Positions 24,003 to 32,406 of a stretch of DNA of 64,000 nt are shown piece after piece. Source of the stretch: Calditrichota bacterium (GTDB lineage: Bacteria > CLD3); the NCBI GenBank assembly GCA_008501735.1, contig QQUF01000033.1:1-64000 (forward strand), given 5' to 3'. The stretch's first letter is position 1. Every line of letters begins with the position of its first letter. The position numbers and the translations under genes were made by a program. Under the pieces are notes generated by a model. The model worked only from the letters and a program-made list of their open reading frames with translations. It was not told where the DNA came from and searched no databases.

Positions 24003-26339
24003 ATGAAAAAAACTTTTTTGACATTTTCGATTTTCCTTCTCTCTTTAGAACCTTCCTTTGCACAGCTAACTGCAAGTTTTCCAGATTCAAGTTTTACATT
24101 TTTTTCTGAATCTCAAATCACTGAAACAACAATTCCAGTTTGGATTTCAAACGCTGACACTTCGCACCAAGCCATTTCCTTTGACTTCAATTTCTACTAC
24201 AAGCTTGGAGATTTGCGAGTGAAAAATGTCTCAATGATTCCATCGGGTAGTTTCGAATTCTCAGTAAATCCTGACGGGCAAAATGAAAATGAAGTTGTAA
24301 GTGCTGCTGGAGTTTTGAACTCTGAATTAGTCGGCAACATTCATTTGCTTGACGTTACTTTTGAAATTCCAACAAATTTACATTCTGGTTTTGAAAGAAA
24401 AATTGATTGGGTAAACTTTCGTTTTACACCTAAACAACCTCAAATAATTTTAGAAGACGGTGTTCTCACTTTAGCAAAAAATGGAGATTTCGATAAAAGT
24501 AACGAACTTGACTCCACTGACGCGATTTTACTTTTAGACAAACTCACTTCAAATGGTCAATTTTCAGGCTATCATAATTTTGTTTCTGACTTTGATAGAA
24601 ATGGTAAAATTCAAGCTTTCGATTGTGCAAAAATTTTAGAATTTGCTCAGTCTGGAGTATTTACACCTGAGATTTTCTCTTTTACAGTTTCCGATTTTGA
24701 AGGTGAAACTTTTGCTACAACTTTTACACCCTACTCTTTTAAAATCAATTTGAATAATTCAGTTAGTTTAAACGCAGTTTCAGCAAAAGTGCAAATTCCA
24801 AATTCTGATTTTGTATTAGATTCTGTAAAAATTTCAAATGATTTTTCAGGTTTCATTAATTCTATTTCCTCAACAATTGAAAATGAGTTTTGGGAAATAA
24901 ATTTGGGCTTAGCTTCCTCAAACAAAATCGTAAACGGGAATTTAACACTCTGTGAAATTTTCTTGACTCCTATACAATCAAAAAGTTCTACTGAAATCAC
25001 TTTAAGCAATTTGGTCACTAACATAGAACCGGAACAAGCCAAGAAAAATTACCAAATTGAAATTTTAGAAAATTCATTAAACGACACTTTAAAATTATTT
25101 TTTGCAGAAACAAAATTTATTGAGATGGGGGAAGAAGTTAAACTTTCAATTTTCACTCCTAGAATCAGCTCTTTTTGGCAAGTTGAAGATGTAAATTTTG
25201 AAATTCACTTTCCAATATCGAAAATGAAATTAGAATCTTTTTCTAGTAATTATTTTGAAGATATTTCCAAAAGAACTTTTGAAGATTTCATTCAGTTTGT
25301 AACACACGAAACAAATCCAAAAGATTTTTCAGGGAATTTGATGGAATTTACATTTTCACCTATTTCAGAAAATCTTATACCAAAAGACTCAGTAATATTT
25401 CAGGTTCGAGAATTTAGAATTTTATCAGAAGATCCAAACACAGAGTTTCCACATATATTTTTAGAAAATAATTCTTTATTAATTCCTTACAAACTAGGCG
25501 ACTTTAATGGTGATAATATCTCAAATCAAACTGACTTTCAATCATCATTGACAAAACTATCTTTGTTTGAAAAATTCGATGATTTTGAAACTAAAACCAT
25601 TGACTTTGATAATTCTGAGGACATAACTTCTTTTGATTTAAGCCTTCTTCTAAAATTCTTAAACAATCAAGACACAAACTTATCTAAATCATTTGAAGGC
25701 TCTCACAATTTCATTTTTCCTGACTCAACTCTTAAATTTAAGAGTTTTTTATTGAAGCTAAACCTTACAGAAGCTCGAAATATTTTTGGTGGTCGTGGCA
25801 AAATCTCTTGGAAAGAAAGTGATTTTAGACTTCTTAATAGCAATTTTTCAAACTCAGACACCAGTTTGGGATTTGCTTGGAATAATTTTGGCTTTTGTTT
25901 TGCTTCTCAAAACCCGATTCAAAATGAAGTTTTTGAACTTGAACTTTTGCCTTTAAAAGAAGGTGATTTGGAAATTTCAATTAAAGATTTGGAAATCAAT
26001 GGAATTTCACAAAATTCTCAAAATTTGACAATTTTTGTAAAAGAAAATTCCGAAACTTCTGAATTGATTTTTAGTCTTCCTTATCCAAATCCAAATCTTA
26101 ATGGGGTTTTGAAAGTGGATATTTTTGAAGATTTTGATTCTGTAAATTTCGAAATTTTTAATATTCTCGGTCAAAGAGTTCTAAAAGGTGAACAAATTCC
26201 AAATTCTTCAAAAATTGAAATCCCATTGCTAAACTCAAAGAATAAAAGATTAGCAAATGGAGTTTATTTTTTAAATCTTAAAGGTAACTCTCTTACAAAT
26301 TCAAAAGAGAGGAATAGAAGTTTTACAATATTAAAGTAA
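24003..26339 (+). CDS. Secreted cohesin/dockerin-like protein with T9SS sorting domain
   Basis: The ATG at 24003 opens a signal peptide (MKKTFLTFSIFLLSLEPSFAQ); the frame extends to 23949 only by overlapping the previous gene. The 778-residue product alternates cohesin-like beta domains (starting near ETTIPVWISNADTSHQAISFDF) with dockerin-like calcium loops: GDFDKSNELDSTDAILLL, DFDRNGKIQAFDCAKIL, GDFNGDNISNQTDF and DFDNSEDITSFDLSLLL. It ends in a T9SS-type domain with PYPNPNLNG, FNILGQRVLKGE, NGVYFLNLKG and FTILK. The usual NPFNPST is replaced by NPNLNGV, a divergent CTD. It is probably a surface or released protein. Confidence 0.82.
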   Translation: MKKTFLTFSIFLLSLEPSFAQLTASFPDSSFTFFSESQITETTIPVWISNADTSHQAISFDFNFYYKLGDLRVKNVSMIPSGSFEFSVNPDGQNENEVVSAAGVLNSELVGNIHLLDVTFEIPTNLHSGFERKIDWVNFRFTPKQPQIILEDGVLTLAKNGDFDKSNELDSTDAILLLDKLTSNGQFSGYHNFVSDFDRNGKIQAFDCAKILEFAQSGVFTPEIFSFTVSDFEGETFATTFTPYSFKINLNNSVSLNAVSAKVQIPNSDFVLDSVKISNDFSGFINSISSTIENEFWEINLGLASSNKIVNGNLTLCEIFLTPIQSKSSTEITLSNLVTNIEPEQAKKNYQIEILENSLNDTLKLFFAETKFIEMGEEVKLSIFTPRISSFWQVEDVNFEIHFPISKMKLESFSSNYFEDISKRTFEDFIQFVTHETNPKDFSGNLMEFTFSPISENLIPKDSVIFQVREFRILSEDPNTEFPHIFLENNSLLIPYKLGDFNGDNISNQTDFQSSLTKLSLFEKFDDFETKTIDFDNSEDITSFDLSLLLKFLNNQDTNLSKSFEGSHNFIFPDSTLKFKSFLLKLNLTEARNIFGGRGKISWKESDFRLLNSNFSNSDTSLGFAWNNFGFCFASQNPIQNEVFELELLPLKEGDLEISIKDLEINGISQNSQNLTIFVKENSETSELIFSLPYPNPNLNGVLKVDIFEDFDSVNFEIFNILGQRVLKGEQIPNSSKIEIPLLNSKNKRLANGVYFLNLKGNSLTNSKERNRSFTILK

Positions 26340-26351
26340 TGGTTTTTCAAA

Positions 26352-26843
26352 ATGCTTGACGAATATTTTTTCAACAACAACAATCATATGTTTAGCCCAA
26401 TTGCAAAAATTATTGGGGTTTTTATGGTTTGGTTCTTTGTAATTATGGCTTACTACATTCTTTACGAAGAAGCAGGAAGTTTTTCTGAAATTCAAAATTC
26501 ACTACACAACAAAATTTTATCGATTCTTGTTTTTGTTGGCGGAATTTATATGATTGTCCAAAGTTTATTTCACCTCAAAGAGCCAAAAGATGAAGTTACT
26601 ATTTCTGAAAACGACATTGTTTTCATTGAAGATAACAATGAAATAAAAGTGAATTTTAATGATGTAGCCGAAACTAAAATAGATTTAAAAGAACCAACAG
26701 ACAGGAAATTAGCTTGTGAAATTGACCTAAAGACCAAAAGTGGAAGTTCACATAAAATTCAAATAAAAAAATCTGTTCATTACACTGATGAGTATTTTGT
26801 AAAAGGAATTGATTTTTTTAAAAAGAAATTAGAAATTGAGTGA
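26352..26843 (+). CDS. Hypothetical two-helix membrane protein with PH-like soluble tail
   Basis: The 163-residue protein has two membrane helices (PIAKIIGVFMVWFFVIMAYYIL and ILSILVFVGGIYMIVQSL) and a cytoplasmic tail with alternating strands (VTISENDIVFIEDNNEIKVNF, ACEIDLKTKSGSSHKIQI). This organisation resembles bacterial PH-domain membrane proteins, but no specific family is identifiable. It starts 13 bp after the T9SS gene and is followed by a terminator. Confidence 0.6.
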   Translation: MLDEYFFNNNNHMFSPIAKIIGVFMVWFFVIMAYYILYEEAGSFSEIQNSLHNKILSILVFVGGIYMIVQSLFHLKEPKDEVTISENDIVFIEDNNEIKVNFNDVAETKIDLKEPTDRKLACEIDLKTKSGSSHKIQIKKSVHYTDEYFVKGIDFFKKKLEIE

Positions 26844-26879
26844 ATTTTTCTAATCTTCAAAATTTAGAAAACTCCTTAC

Positions 26880-26906
26880 AAAATGCTTTATTTTAGCATT
26901 TTTTTA
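26880..26906 (+). terminator. Rho-independent terminator
   Basis: AAATGCT (26881-26887) pairs with AGCATTT (26895-26901) followed by T residues. It is 38 bp after the stop at 26843 and ends the run of genes that began with dnaX. Confidence 0.75.
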
Positions 26907-26959
26907 TTTCGTGAATTAAATTACCTCTCAATCGAAAAACAACAAACTAAAGAAACCAT

Positions 26960-27382
26960 TTGTTTAAACTCAACAAAAGCACCAGAATTGCACTCTACTC
27001 TATCTTCGAATTAAGCAAAAATCCTAAAGAAAAATTCTCTGCTAGTCAAATTGCCGATAAATACGACATTTCTGAACACCACGTTATTAAAGTTCTCCAA
27101 CAATTAGCAAGAGCAGGTTTTGTAAAAAGTTCACGCGGAATTAATGGAGGTTTCCAAATTTCTCTGAACCCCAAAAATATCACGATGTTTGATGTTGTGC
27201 AAATTTTTGAACCATCTCAATCTGAAACAAAATGTTCAATTTTAGAGACAAATGAAACTTGCAAGTTTAAAAATGCAACTTGCTCAATTGGAACAGTAAT
27301 TAATGAAATAAAAGAACAAGCTGATTTTACACTAAAATCCATCACAATCGCTACATTAATTGCTCCTAAAAAGATTTTCTAA
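26960..27382 (+). CDS. Rrf2 family transcriptional regulator with Cys triad
   Basis: The 140-residue protein starts at a TTG (26960) and opens KLNKSTRIALYSIFELSKNP. A winged helix follows (FSASQIADKYDISEHHVIKVLQQLARAGFVKSSRGINGGFQIS), and then the Rrf2 cysteine region C-x7-C-x6-C (KCSILETNETCKFKNATC). In IscR, NsrR and RirA such cysteines hold an Fe-S cluster that senses Fe-S status, NO or iron, so this is a probable cluster-bearing repressor. No obvious target adjoins it; it is monocistronic and converges with a methyltransferase. Confidence 0.9.
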   Translation: MFKLNKSTRIALYSIFELSKNPKEKFSASQIADKYDISEHHVIKVLQQLARAGFVKSSRGINGGFQISLNPKNITMFDVVQIFEPSQSETKCSILETNETCKFKNATCSIGTVINEIKEQADFTLKSITIATLIAPKKIF

Positions 27383-27415
27383 AATCGTTTACACTTTGGA
27401 AGTAAGATTTTTCAG

Positions 27416-28036
27416 TTAAGAAATTTTTCTACAAATCATAAGAAACAATGGATATTTTAAATTTTTTCCATCCTCATTTACTTCAATTTCAAAACATTCC
27501 GAATAATATTTTACTTCAAAGCCACTTTGGTTTAACATTTTGCTAAGTTCTTCTTTTTCAAATCCATTGTGACCGTCAAAATCCTTAATGTGAGAATGAA
27601 AAGAACCATCTTCCTTTACTAAATCAGCAATGCAAAAATATCCATTCATTGTTAAAATTGAATTCAAAATGTTAAATGTATGATTAATATCCGGAATGTG
27701 GTGAAGAGTCATTAAAGTATAAATTACATCAATACTTGGAAATTGAGGTTTTTCTGAAAGTAAGTCTGTTTGAAGAGGTATAAAATTTTTAATTCCCTGA
27801 ATTTCTATCTTTTTCTTCAAAACATCAATCATACCTTTTGAAGTGTCTGCCAAGAAAATTGTTTTAAAAGAGTTTTTTAAATTAAAACTAAGCAAACCTG
27901 TTCCACATCCGAATTCAAGTGCATTTAGTTTCTGATTTGGTTTAATAAAATTATTTATTTCTTTTGCGATAATTTCAGCTCTTTTTAACCTTTGGGTACT
28001 TTTATCCCATTCTTGAGCTTTTTTATCAAAATTCAT
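27416..28036 (-). CDS. Class I SAM-dependent methyltransferase
   Basis: The 206-residue protein has motif I ALEFGCGTGLLSFNL, an acidic residue ending strand 2 (FLADTSKGMI), motif II-like DVIYTLMTLHHI and a C-terminal FLMICRK. It opens FDKKAQEWDKSTQRLKRAEIIA, a common opening for UbiE/BioC-like small-molecule methyltransferases. The substrate cannot be inferred. It lies 42 bp downstream of another methyltransferase in the same direction. Confidence 0.85.
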   Translation of the reverse strand: MNFDKKAQEWDKSTQRLKRAEIIAKEINNFIKPNQKLNALEFGCGTGLLSFNLKNSFKTIFLADTSKGMIDVLKKKIEIQGIKNFIPLQTDLLSEKPQFPSIDVIYTLMTLHHIPDINHTFNILNSILTMNGYFCIADLVKEDGSFHSHIKDFDGHNGFEKEELSKMLNQSGFEVKYYSECFEIEVNEDGKNLKYPLFLMICRKIS

Positions 28037-28078
28037 ATTTAAACATCTCCGAAATTTGTTTTTTAATTCTACAGATAA

Positions 28079-28729
28079 CTACAAAGAAACTACAGTTTTT
28101 TGTAATGCAATGAACCTGTCAGTTAATTTGACTATTTGAAGATTATTTCCATTAGCAATAAACTCAATTGTTTCTTTCCTATAAATAAAAACGTGTGTTG
28201 GGTCTTCTCGGTAATTCCACCTTTTGAAATCAATTTGGTCATTAAATAACATTGTCATAATTAGCAACATTCCATTTTCTTTTAATAAAGAAATGAGTCT
28301 GTCAATTTCTTTTTTTGGGTTATTAAAGTGTTCAACCACTTCACAACAAACAATGTAGTCAAACTTGTTTTTAAAAATATGATGATTTGGAGCAAAGAAT
28401 GGGTCGTATTGAACAATGTCATAATTTTTTTTCATTAACATACTTGAAATTACAGGACCTGTTCCACTTCCAAAATCCAATCCTTTATGGCTTGGTAGAA
28501 AATTCTCAAAAACGAAATTAGTTATAGGAAAGGTAAAATTTTGATACCCAACATCATTGACATCATTATTGTGAGTTTCATACCTCGCTTTTTCTTCTTC
28601 GGCTGTTAAGTAAATTTTCTTATCCAACACAATTGCTTTACAAACCTCACAATCAAAATAATTTTCATCGATTTTGTTTTTAAGTGCAGAACCACAAAGT
28701 GTGCAAATCATTTTAGCATTACTTTTCAT
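28079..28729 (-). CDS. Class I SAM-dependent methyltransferase with N-terminal zinc ribbon
   Basis: The 216-residue protein begins with a zinc-ribbon-like segment (CTLCGSALK and CEVCKAI, 14 residues between pairs) and continues into a methyltransferase fold with GLDFGSGTGPVISSML, YDPFF, DYIVCCEVVEHFNNPKKEID and LLKENGMLLIMT. The VVEHF motif after strand 4 is typical of class I enzymes acting on small molecules or glycans. DPTHVFIYRKETIEF near the end is common in this zinc-ribbon subgroup. The substrate is unknown. Confidence 0.82.
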   Translation of the reverse strand: MKSNAKMICTLCGSALKNKIDENYFDCEVCKAIVLDKKIYLTAEEEKARYETHNNDVNDVGYQNFTFPITNFVFENFLPSHKGLDFGSGTGPVISSMLMKKNYDIVQYDPFFAPNHHIFKNKFDYIVCCEVVEHFNNPKKEIDRLISLLKENGMLLIMTMLFNDQIDFKRWNYREDPTHVFIYRKETIEFIANGNNLQIVKLTDRFIALQKTVVSL

Positions 28730-28839
28730 TTTTTAGATTATTCAATCAATTGCAGAATGAAGAGATTTTGTTGTTAAGAATTATATGAAAACTAATTTAG
28801 AAAGTTGAATTAATACTTTCATCTTTTAAAATTTAGATT

Positions 28840-29742
28840 TCAATCCTTGTTTTCTATTAGTTTTTGTAGCTCTTTCTTACTCGGTAAAACTGTTTGATAC
28901 TTACTTGCAAAAATCTGTTTGTTGTCTTCCGGAAGAGTGATTTTTACTAATGTATCATTTTTCTTTTTACACAAAACTATTCCAATTGTCTTATTTTCGG
29001 TATCAAGTTTTACGAAACGGTCATAGTAATTGACATACATTTGCATTTGCCCTAAATCTTGATGGCTTATTTCTCCAATTTTCAAATCAACCAAAACAAA
29101 ACACTGAAGCAATCTGTTGTAGAAAACTAAATCCACTCTAAAATGTTTGTCGTCAAAAGTGAACCTTACCTGTCTTCCAACAAAAGTATAACCTTTTCCT
29201 AATTCAAGTAAAAATTGCTCTAATTTATCAATGATTTTTTGTTCTAAATCAGTTTCTAAATATCTGCTATTCTCTGGCAATCCAACAAATTCAAGAACGT
29301 ACGGATCTTTCATTGTGTCTTCGGGATTTTCAATAATTTGTCCTTTTTCTGACAATTCTTTTATAGCTTCTTTGTCTCGACTTAGTGCTAATCTTTCATA
29401 CAAAGATGTATCAAATTGTCTTCTTAATTCTCTCAAACTCCAATTGTTTTTAAATGCCTCAATTTCATAAAAATCTCTTTCAGCTTTATTTTCTATTCTC
29501 ATCAGATTTAGGTAATGAGACCAACTTAAGTTGAATTCCGCAGACGGTGTCTGCGTTTTTGAATAAATCAAATAAAACTGCCTCATTTGCTCAAGATTTC
29601 TTTGCGAAAACCCTTTGCCAAATTCAGTTTTCAATTTATCAGAAAGCCCTTTTAACAACTGTTTTCCATATTCTGCACGTTCTTTTCCATTTTGCTCTTC
29701 CTCAACAATCATTCTACCGATTTCAAAATAAGTGTAAACCAT
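28840..29742 (-). CDS. DUF1016/YhcG-like PD-(D/E)XK nuclease, probably missing its N-terminal start
   Basis: The 300-residue product has the N-terminal YhcG winged-helix part (TYFEIGRMIVEEEQNG, GFSQRNLEQMRQFYLIY, LSWSHYLNLMRI, NNWSLRELRRQ). The C-terminal nuclease core has FRVDLVFYNRLLQCFVLVDLKIG, the D...(D/E)xK pattern. Family homology continues upstream of the Met at 29742 in the same frame (about 28 more codons, including EILRNACNSVVQTVNRT). There is no ATG, GTG or TTG in that part before an in-frame TAA, so either a rare start is used or the 5' end is damaged. DUF1016 proteins often sit near restriction or defence genes; none is visible here. Confidence 0.8.
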   Translation of the reverse strand: MVYTYFEIGRMIVEEEQNGKERAEYGKQLLKGLSDKLKTEFGKGFSQRNLEQMRQFYLIYSKTQTPSAEFNLSWSHYLNLMRIENKAERDFYEIEAFKNNWSLRELRRQFDTSLYERLALSRDKEAIKELSEKGQIIENPEDTMKDPYVLEFVGLPENSRYLETDLEQKIIDKLEQFLLELGKGYTFVGRQVRFTFDDKHFRVDLVFYNRLLQCFVLVDLKIGEISHQDLGQMQMYVNYYDRFVKLDTENKTIGIVLCKKKNDTLVKITLPEDNKQIFASKYQTVLPSKKELQKLIENKD

Positions 29743-29915
29743 TGTTCTGTTAACAGTTTGAACAACACTGTTACAAGCATTTCGTAAAATCTCTGTTACT
29801 TTTTCAAAAAAGACTGATTTGAGAATTTATATATTTATAAATTACTTTTAATTTTACGGATACCACAATACTCTTTTCATCATTGTTTGTCCTTTATTTC
29901 ATTGAATTTGTGAAA

Positions 29916-31058
29916 TTAAATTGACATTTTAAAATCAATATCAGAATGTTTTACAACAAGGCGTTTGAGTTTGCAAAATTTAATAAATTGATTTAAAGTT
30001 TCACTCAACTTTTCATTTACAATTAGAACTCCATTATTTTCAAATAAAAAACCAGCATCTATCATTTCTTTGGTCATATGTAACCCACTTTCGAGTCTAT
30101 AAAATTGATCAGTATATCTTTTAAGATTATCACATTTTTCTTTTTCTTTCTTTAAGTTTTCTTTTAAAGCAAAATATTTTTCACTAAAACTATTAATATC
30201 TGTCAAATCTTCTTGAATTGAAAGTAAGTAATGGTCATTTCCATTTGCATAATAATCAAATATTACTGAATCTATATTTTTAAAAGTATAATTACTTGAT
30301 TTTTTAAATTGTTCAATTTTTTTCAGCCGATTCTTTTTTATTCTCCATTCGGTAAATTTATCGGAAGAAGTTGTAATGACAACAATCAATAATACCATTA
30401 TTAGAAAGTAAATTATACTTTTAACAATTTGAACTAATATATTTCCTAAAAATACTTGTTCTAAAAAAGGTAAATCAATTTCAGGTTCAAATAAACTTAA
30501 ATTGATTTTTCCTTTAATGCCCGCAATTTTCCCAACAATTTCAAATTCAGGAGTAGTCCCAATGTTTACCAAGGTTAAAAGTTTAAATGTAAAATGTTCA
30601 TTAACATCAATTATTACTTTAGAGAAATATGCTGCTCCTAATGTATCAAGTTGAATATCAAGGTTGCGTTTTAAATAATGATTAGACGTCTCAATAACTT
30701 CTGGTTTTTCAATAATTTCACCGATTTTAGGGAAAATTCCAAATTTAGCATTCTCATCATAAAATGTTTTTAAAATATCCTCTGTACCATTATTCTTTAT
30801 CTTTATTATTACAAGCTTCAGATTTTTATTTTCTGCTTTTAAACTTTTTTGTTTGAAAAGAATATCCAAATCTGAAATATCAGTATTAATATCTAACACA
30901 TTGGTAATAGATATTATATCACATTGTAAGCTAACTTTTCTTTGACTTGAAATTATCGCATAAATTGATGCTAAGGAACCTAAGACTCCTAAAAGTGAAA
31001 TAATCACAGTTAATAAATGTTTGAATTTCAAACTATCTTTGATTTTTTCCTTTGTCAT
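29916..31058 (-). CDS. Hypothetical membrane protein with periplasmic domain and coiled-coil tail
   Basis: The 380-residue protein has a first membrane helix (HLLTVIISLLGVLGSLASIYAII), an extracytoplasmic domain of about 170 residues and a second helix (IVKSIIYFLIMVLLIVVIT). Its cytoplasmic tail is rich in Lys and Glu, with a probable coiled coil around FALKENLKKEKEKCDNLKRYTDQF. A C-terminal helical bundle follows. No family is recognised. It stands alone: the flanks are the DUF1016 gene (173 bp away, same strand) and the divergent benzoyl-CoA cluster. Local codon use is more AT-rich than in the neighbours by eye. Confidence 0.6.
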   Translation of the reverse strand: MTKEKIKDSLKFKHLLTVIISLLGVLGSLASIYAIISSQRKVSLQCDIISITNVLDINTDISDLDILFKQKSLKAENKNLKLVIIKIKNNGTEDILKTFYDENAKFGIFPKIGEIIEKPEVIETSNHYLKRNLDIQLDTLGAAYFSKVIIDVNEHFTFKLLTLVNIGTTPEFEIVGKIAGIKGKINLSLFEPEIDLPFLEQVFLGNILVQIVKSIIYFLIMVLLIVVITTSSDKFTEWRIKKNRLKKIEQFKKSSNYTFKNIDSVIFDYYANGNDHYLLSIQEDLTDINSFSEKYFALKENLKKEKEKCDNLKRYTDQFYRLESGLHMTKEMIDAGFLFENNGVLIVNEKLSETLNQFIKFCKLKRLVVKHSDIDFKMSI

Positions 31059-31251
31059 AAAAATGCTAATTTATCTCCTATTTCAAAAGGAAGTTTTAAA
31101 AAATGTGAAGGTATTATTCCCTTCTTTAACCATATTTATTTCTCAATATAAAATGATAACCATTCAAAGTAAAATATTACTTCACCTAATTTTACTTAAT
31201 AATAAATCTGTATAAAACTTTTTCTTGCAAATGAAAAATAAATTTCTTTTC

Positions 31252-31287
31252 TTAAACAAGTAAACAAGTACTGCTTTACCTGTTTAA
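31252..31287. promoter_or_regulatory. 36-bp dyad upstream of the benzoyl-CoA cluster, candidate operator
   Basis: TTAAACAAGTAAA (31252-31264) and TTTACCTGTTTAA (31275-31287) form a 13-bp inverted repeat with one mismatch, separated by 10 bp. It ends 19 bp before the had start codon. A direct repeat AAACAAGT overlaps the left arm. The position and symmetry suit a dimeric repressor (TetR or MarR size class) or activator; the regulator is not in the window. Confidence 0.5.
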
Positions 31288-31306
31288 ATTTTAGGACTAA
31301 AAATAA

Positions 31307-32392
31307 ATGTTTGAAATCAATGCTTGGCGAATGAAAAATGTCGCTGAACCGATGAATCTTGAAAAGATTACTTTACCAAAATTAAATGACAATGAAGTTT
31401 TAGTGAAAGTCAGTGGTTGTGGTGTTTGCCACACGGATTTGGGATTTTTCTACGACGGAGTAAAACCTGTTAAAGAAATGCCAATGACTTTGGGACACGA
31501 AATAAGTGGCTTTATCGAAAGTGCCGGAGAAAATGCTCAAGAATGGCTTGGAAAAGCTGTTATCGTTCCTGCTGTAATGCCTTGTGGTGAATGCGAACTT
31601 TGTAAAAAAGGTCGTGGCACAATTTGCCGAAAACAGCAAATGCCCGGAAATCACGTTGATGGAGGTTTTGCCTCACATCTTGTTGTTCCAAAAACATACC
31701 TTTGCGAAGTTGACGTAAAAGACGACAACGAAATTTTTGGCGATTCAGGAGTTACTCTAAAAGAACTTTCAGTAATAGCCGATGCAATCACGACTCCTTA
31801 CCAAGCTGTGAAAAATGCAGGTTTGGTCGAAGGAGATTTGGCGATTTTCGTTGGAGTTGGCGGAGTCGGAGGTTACGGAGTTCAGATTGCAAAAGCATTC
31901 GGTGCAAAAGTCGTTGCGATTGACATTGATAACAGAAAATTAGAAAAACTAAAGGATTTTGGAGCGGACTTAATTCTCAATTCCAAAGAACTTGACGAAA
32001 GAACAATTAAAAAGACAATTAAAGAATTTGTAAAAGAAAGTTCAGCAAATCCTTTCGAGTGGAAAATCTTTGAAACTTCGGGAAATCCTGCAGGACAAAA
32101 TTTAGCTTACAGTTTGCTTACTTTCGGTGCAACTCTTAGCGTCGTCGGTTTTACGATGGCAAAATTAGAACTCAGATTGAGCAATTTGATGGCTTACGAT
32201 GCAAAAGCAATTGGAAATTGGGGTTGTTTACCAAAATATTATTCCAATGTTTTAGAGTTAGTCAAATGCGGAAAAATCCAACTTGCACCTTTTGTCCAAA
32301 CTTTCCCTTTGAGCGAAATCAATTCAGTCTTTGAACGCTCACACAAACACGAAATTGAAAATAGACCAATTTTAATTCCAGATTTTAATTAA
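31307..32392 (+). CDS. had: 6-hydroxycyclohex-1-ene-1-carbonyl-CoA dehydrogenase
   Basis: The 361-residue zinc-type alcohol dehydrogenase has the catalytic zinc set (GCGVCHTDLG, TLGHEISG), the structural zinc loop (PCGECELCKKGRGTIC) and the NAD-binding GVGGVGGYGVQIAKAFGA with VVAIDID. CRKQQMPGNHVDGGFASHLVVP is the part I associate with Had of Thauera and its relatives. The enzyme oxidises the 6-hydroxy group formed after hydration of the cyclohexadienoyl-CoA, using NAD+. It is the first gene of the cluster, 19 bp after a strong dyad, and is followed by oah after 14 bp. Confidence 0.88.
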   Translation: MFEINAWRMKNVAEPMNLEKITLPKLNDNEVLVKVSGCGVCHTDLGFFYDGVKPVKEMPMTLGHEISGFIESAGENAQEWLGKAVIVPAVMPCGECELCKKGRGTICRKQQMPGNHVDGGFASHLVVPKTYLCEVDVKDDNEIFGDSGVTLKELSVIADAITTPYQAVKNAGLVEGDLAIFVGVGGVGGYGVQIAKAFGAKVVAIDIDNRKLEKLKDFGADLILNSKELDERTIKKTIKEFVKESSANPFEWKIFETSGNPAGQNLAYSLLTFGATLSVVGFTMAKLELRLSNLMAYDAKAIGNWGCLPKYYSNVLELVKCGKIQLAPFVQTFPLSEINSVFERSHKHEIENRPILIPDFN

Positions 32393-32406
32393 GAGGTAAA
32401 ATTTAA

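Noticed and set aside
31021-31215. 64-residue frame upstream of had
   Set aside because: It overlaps the start of the unknown membrane protein and has low-complexity AT-driven composition.
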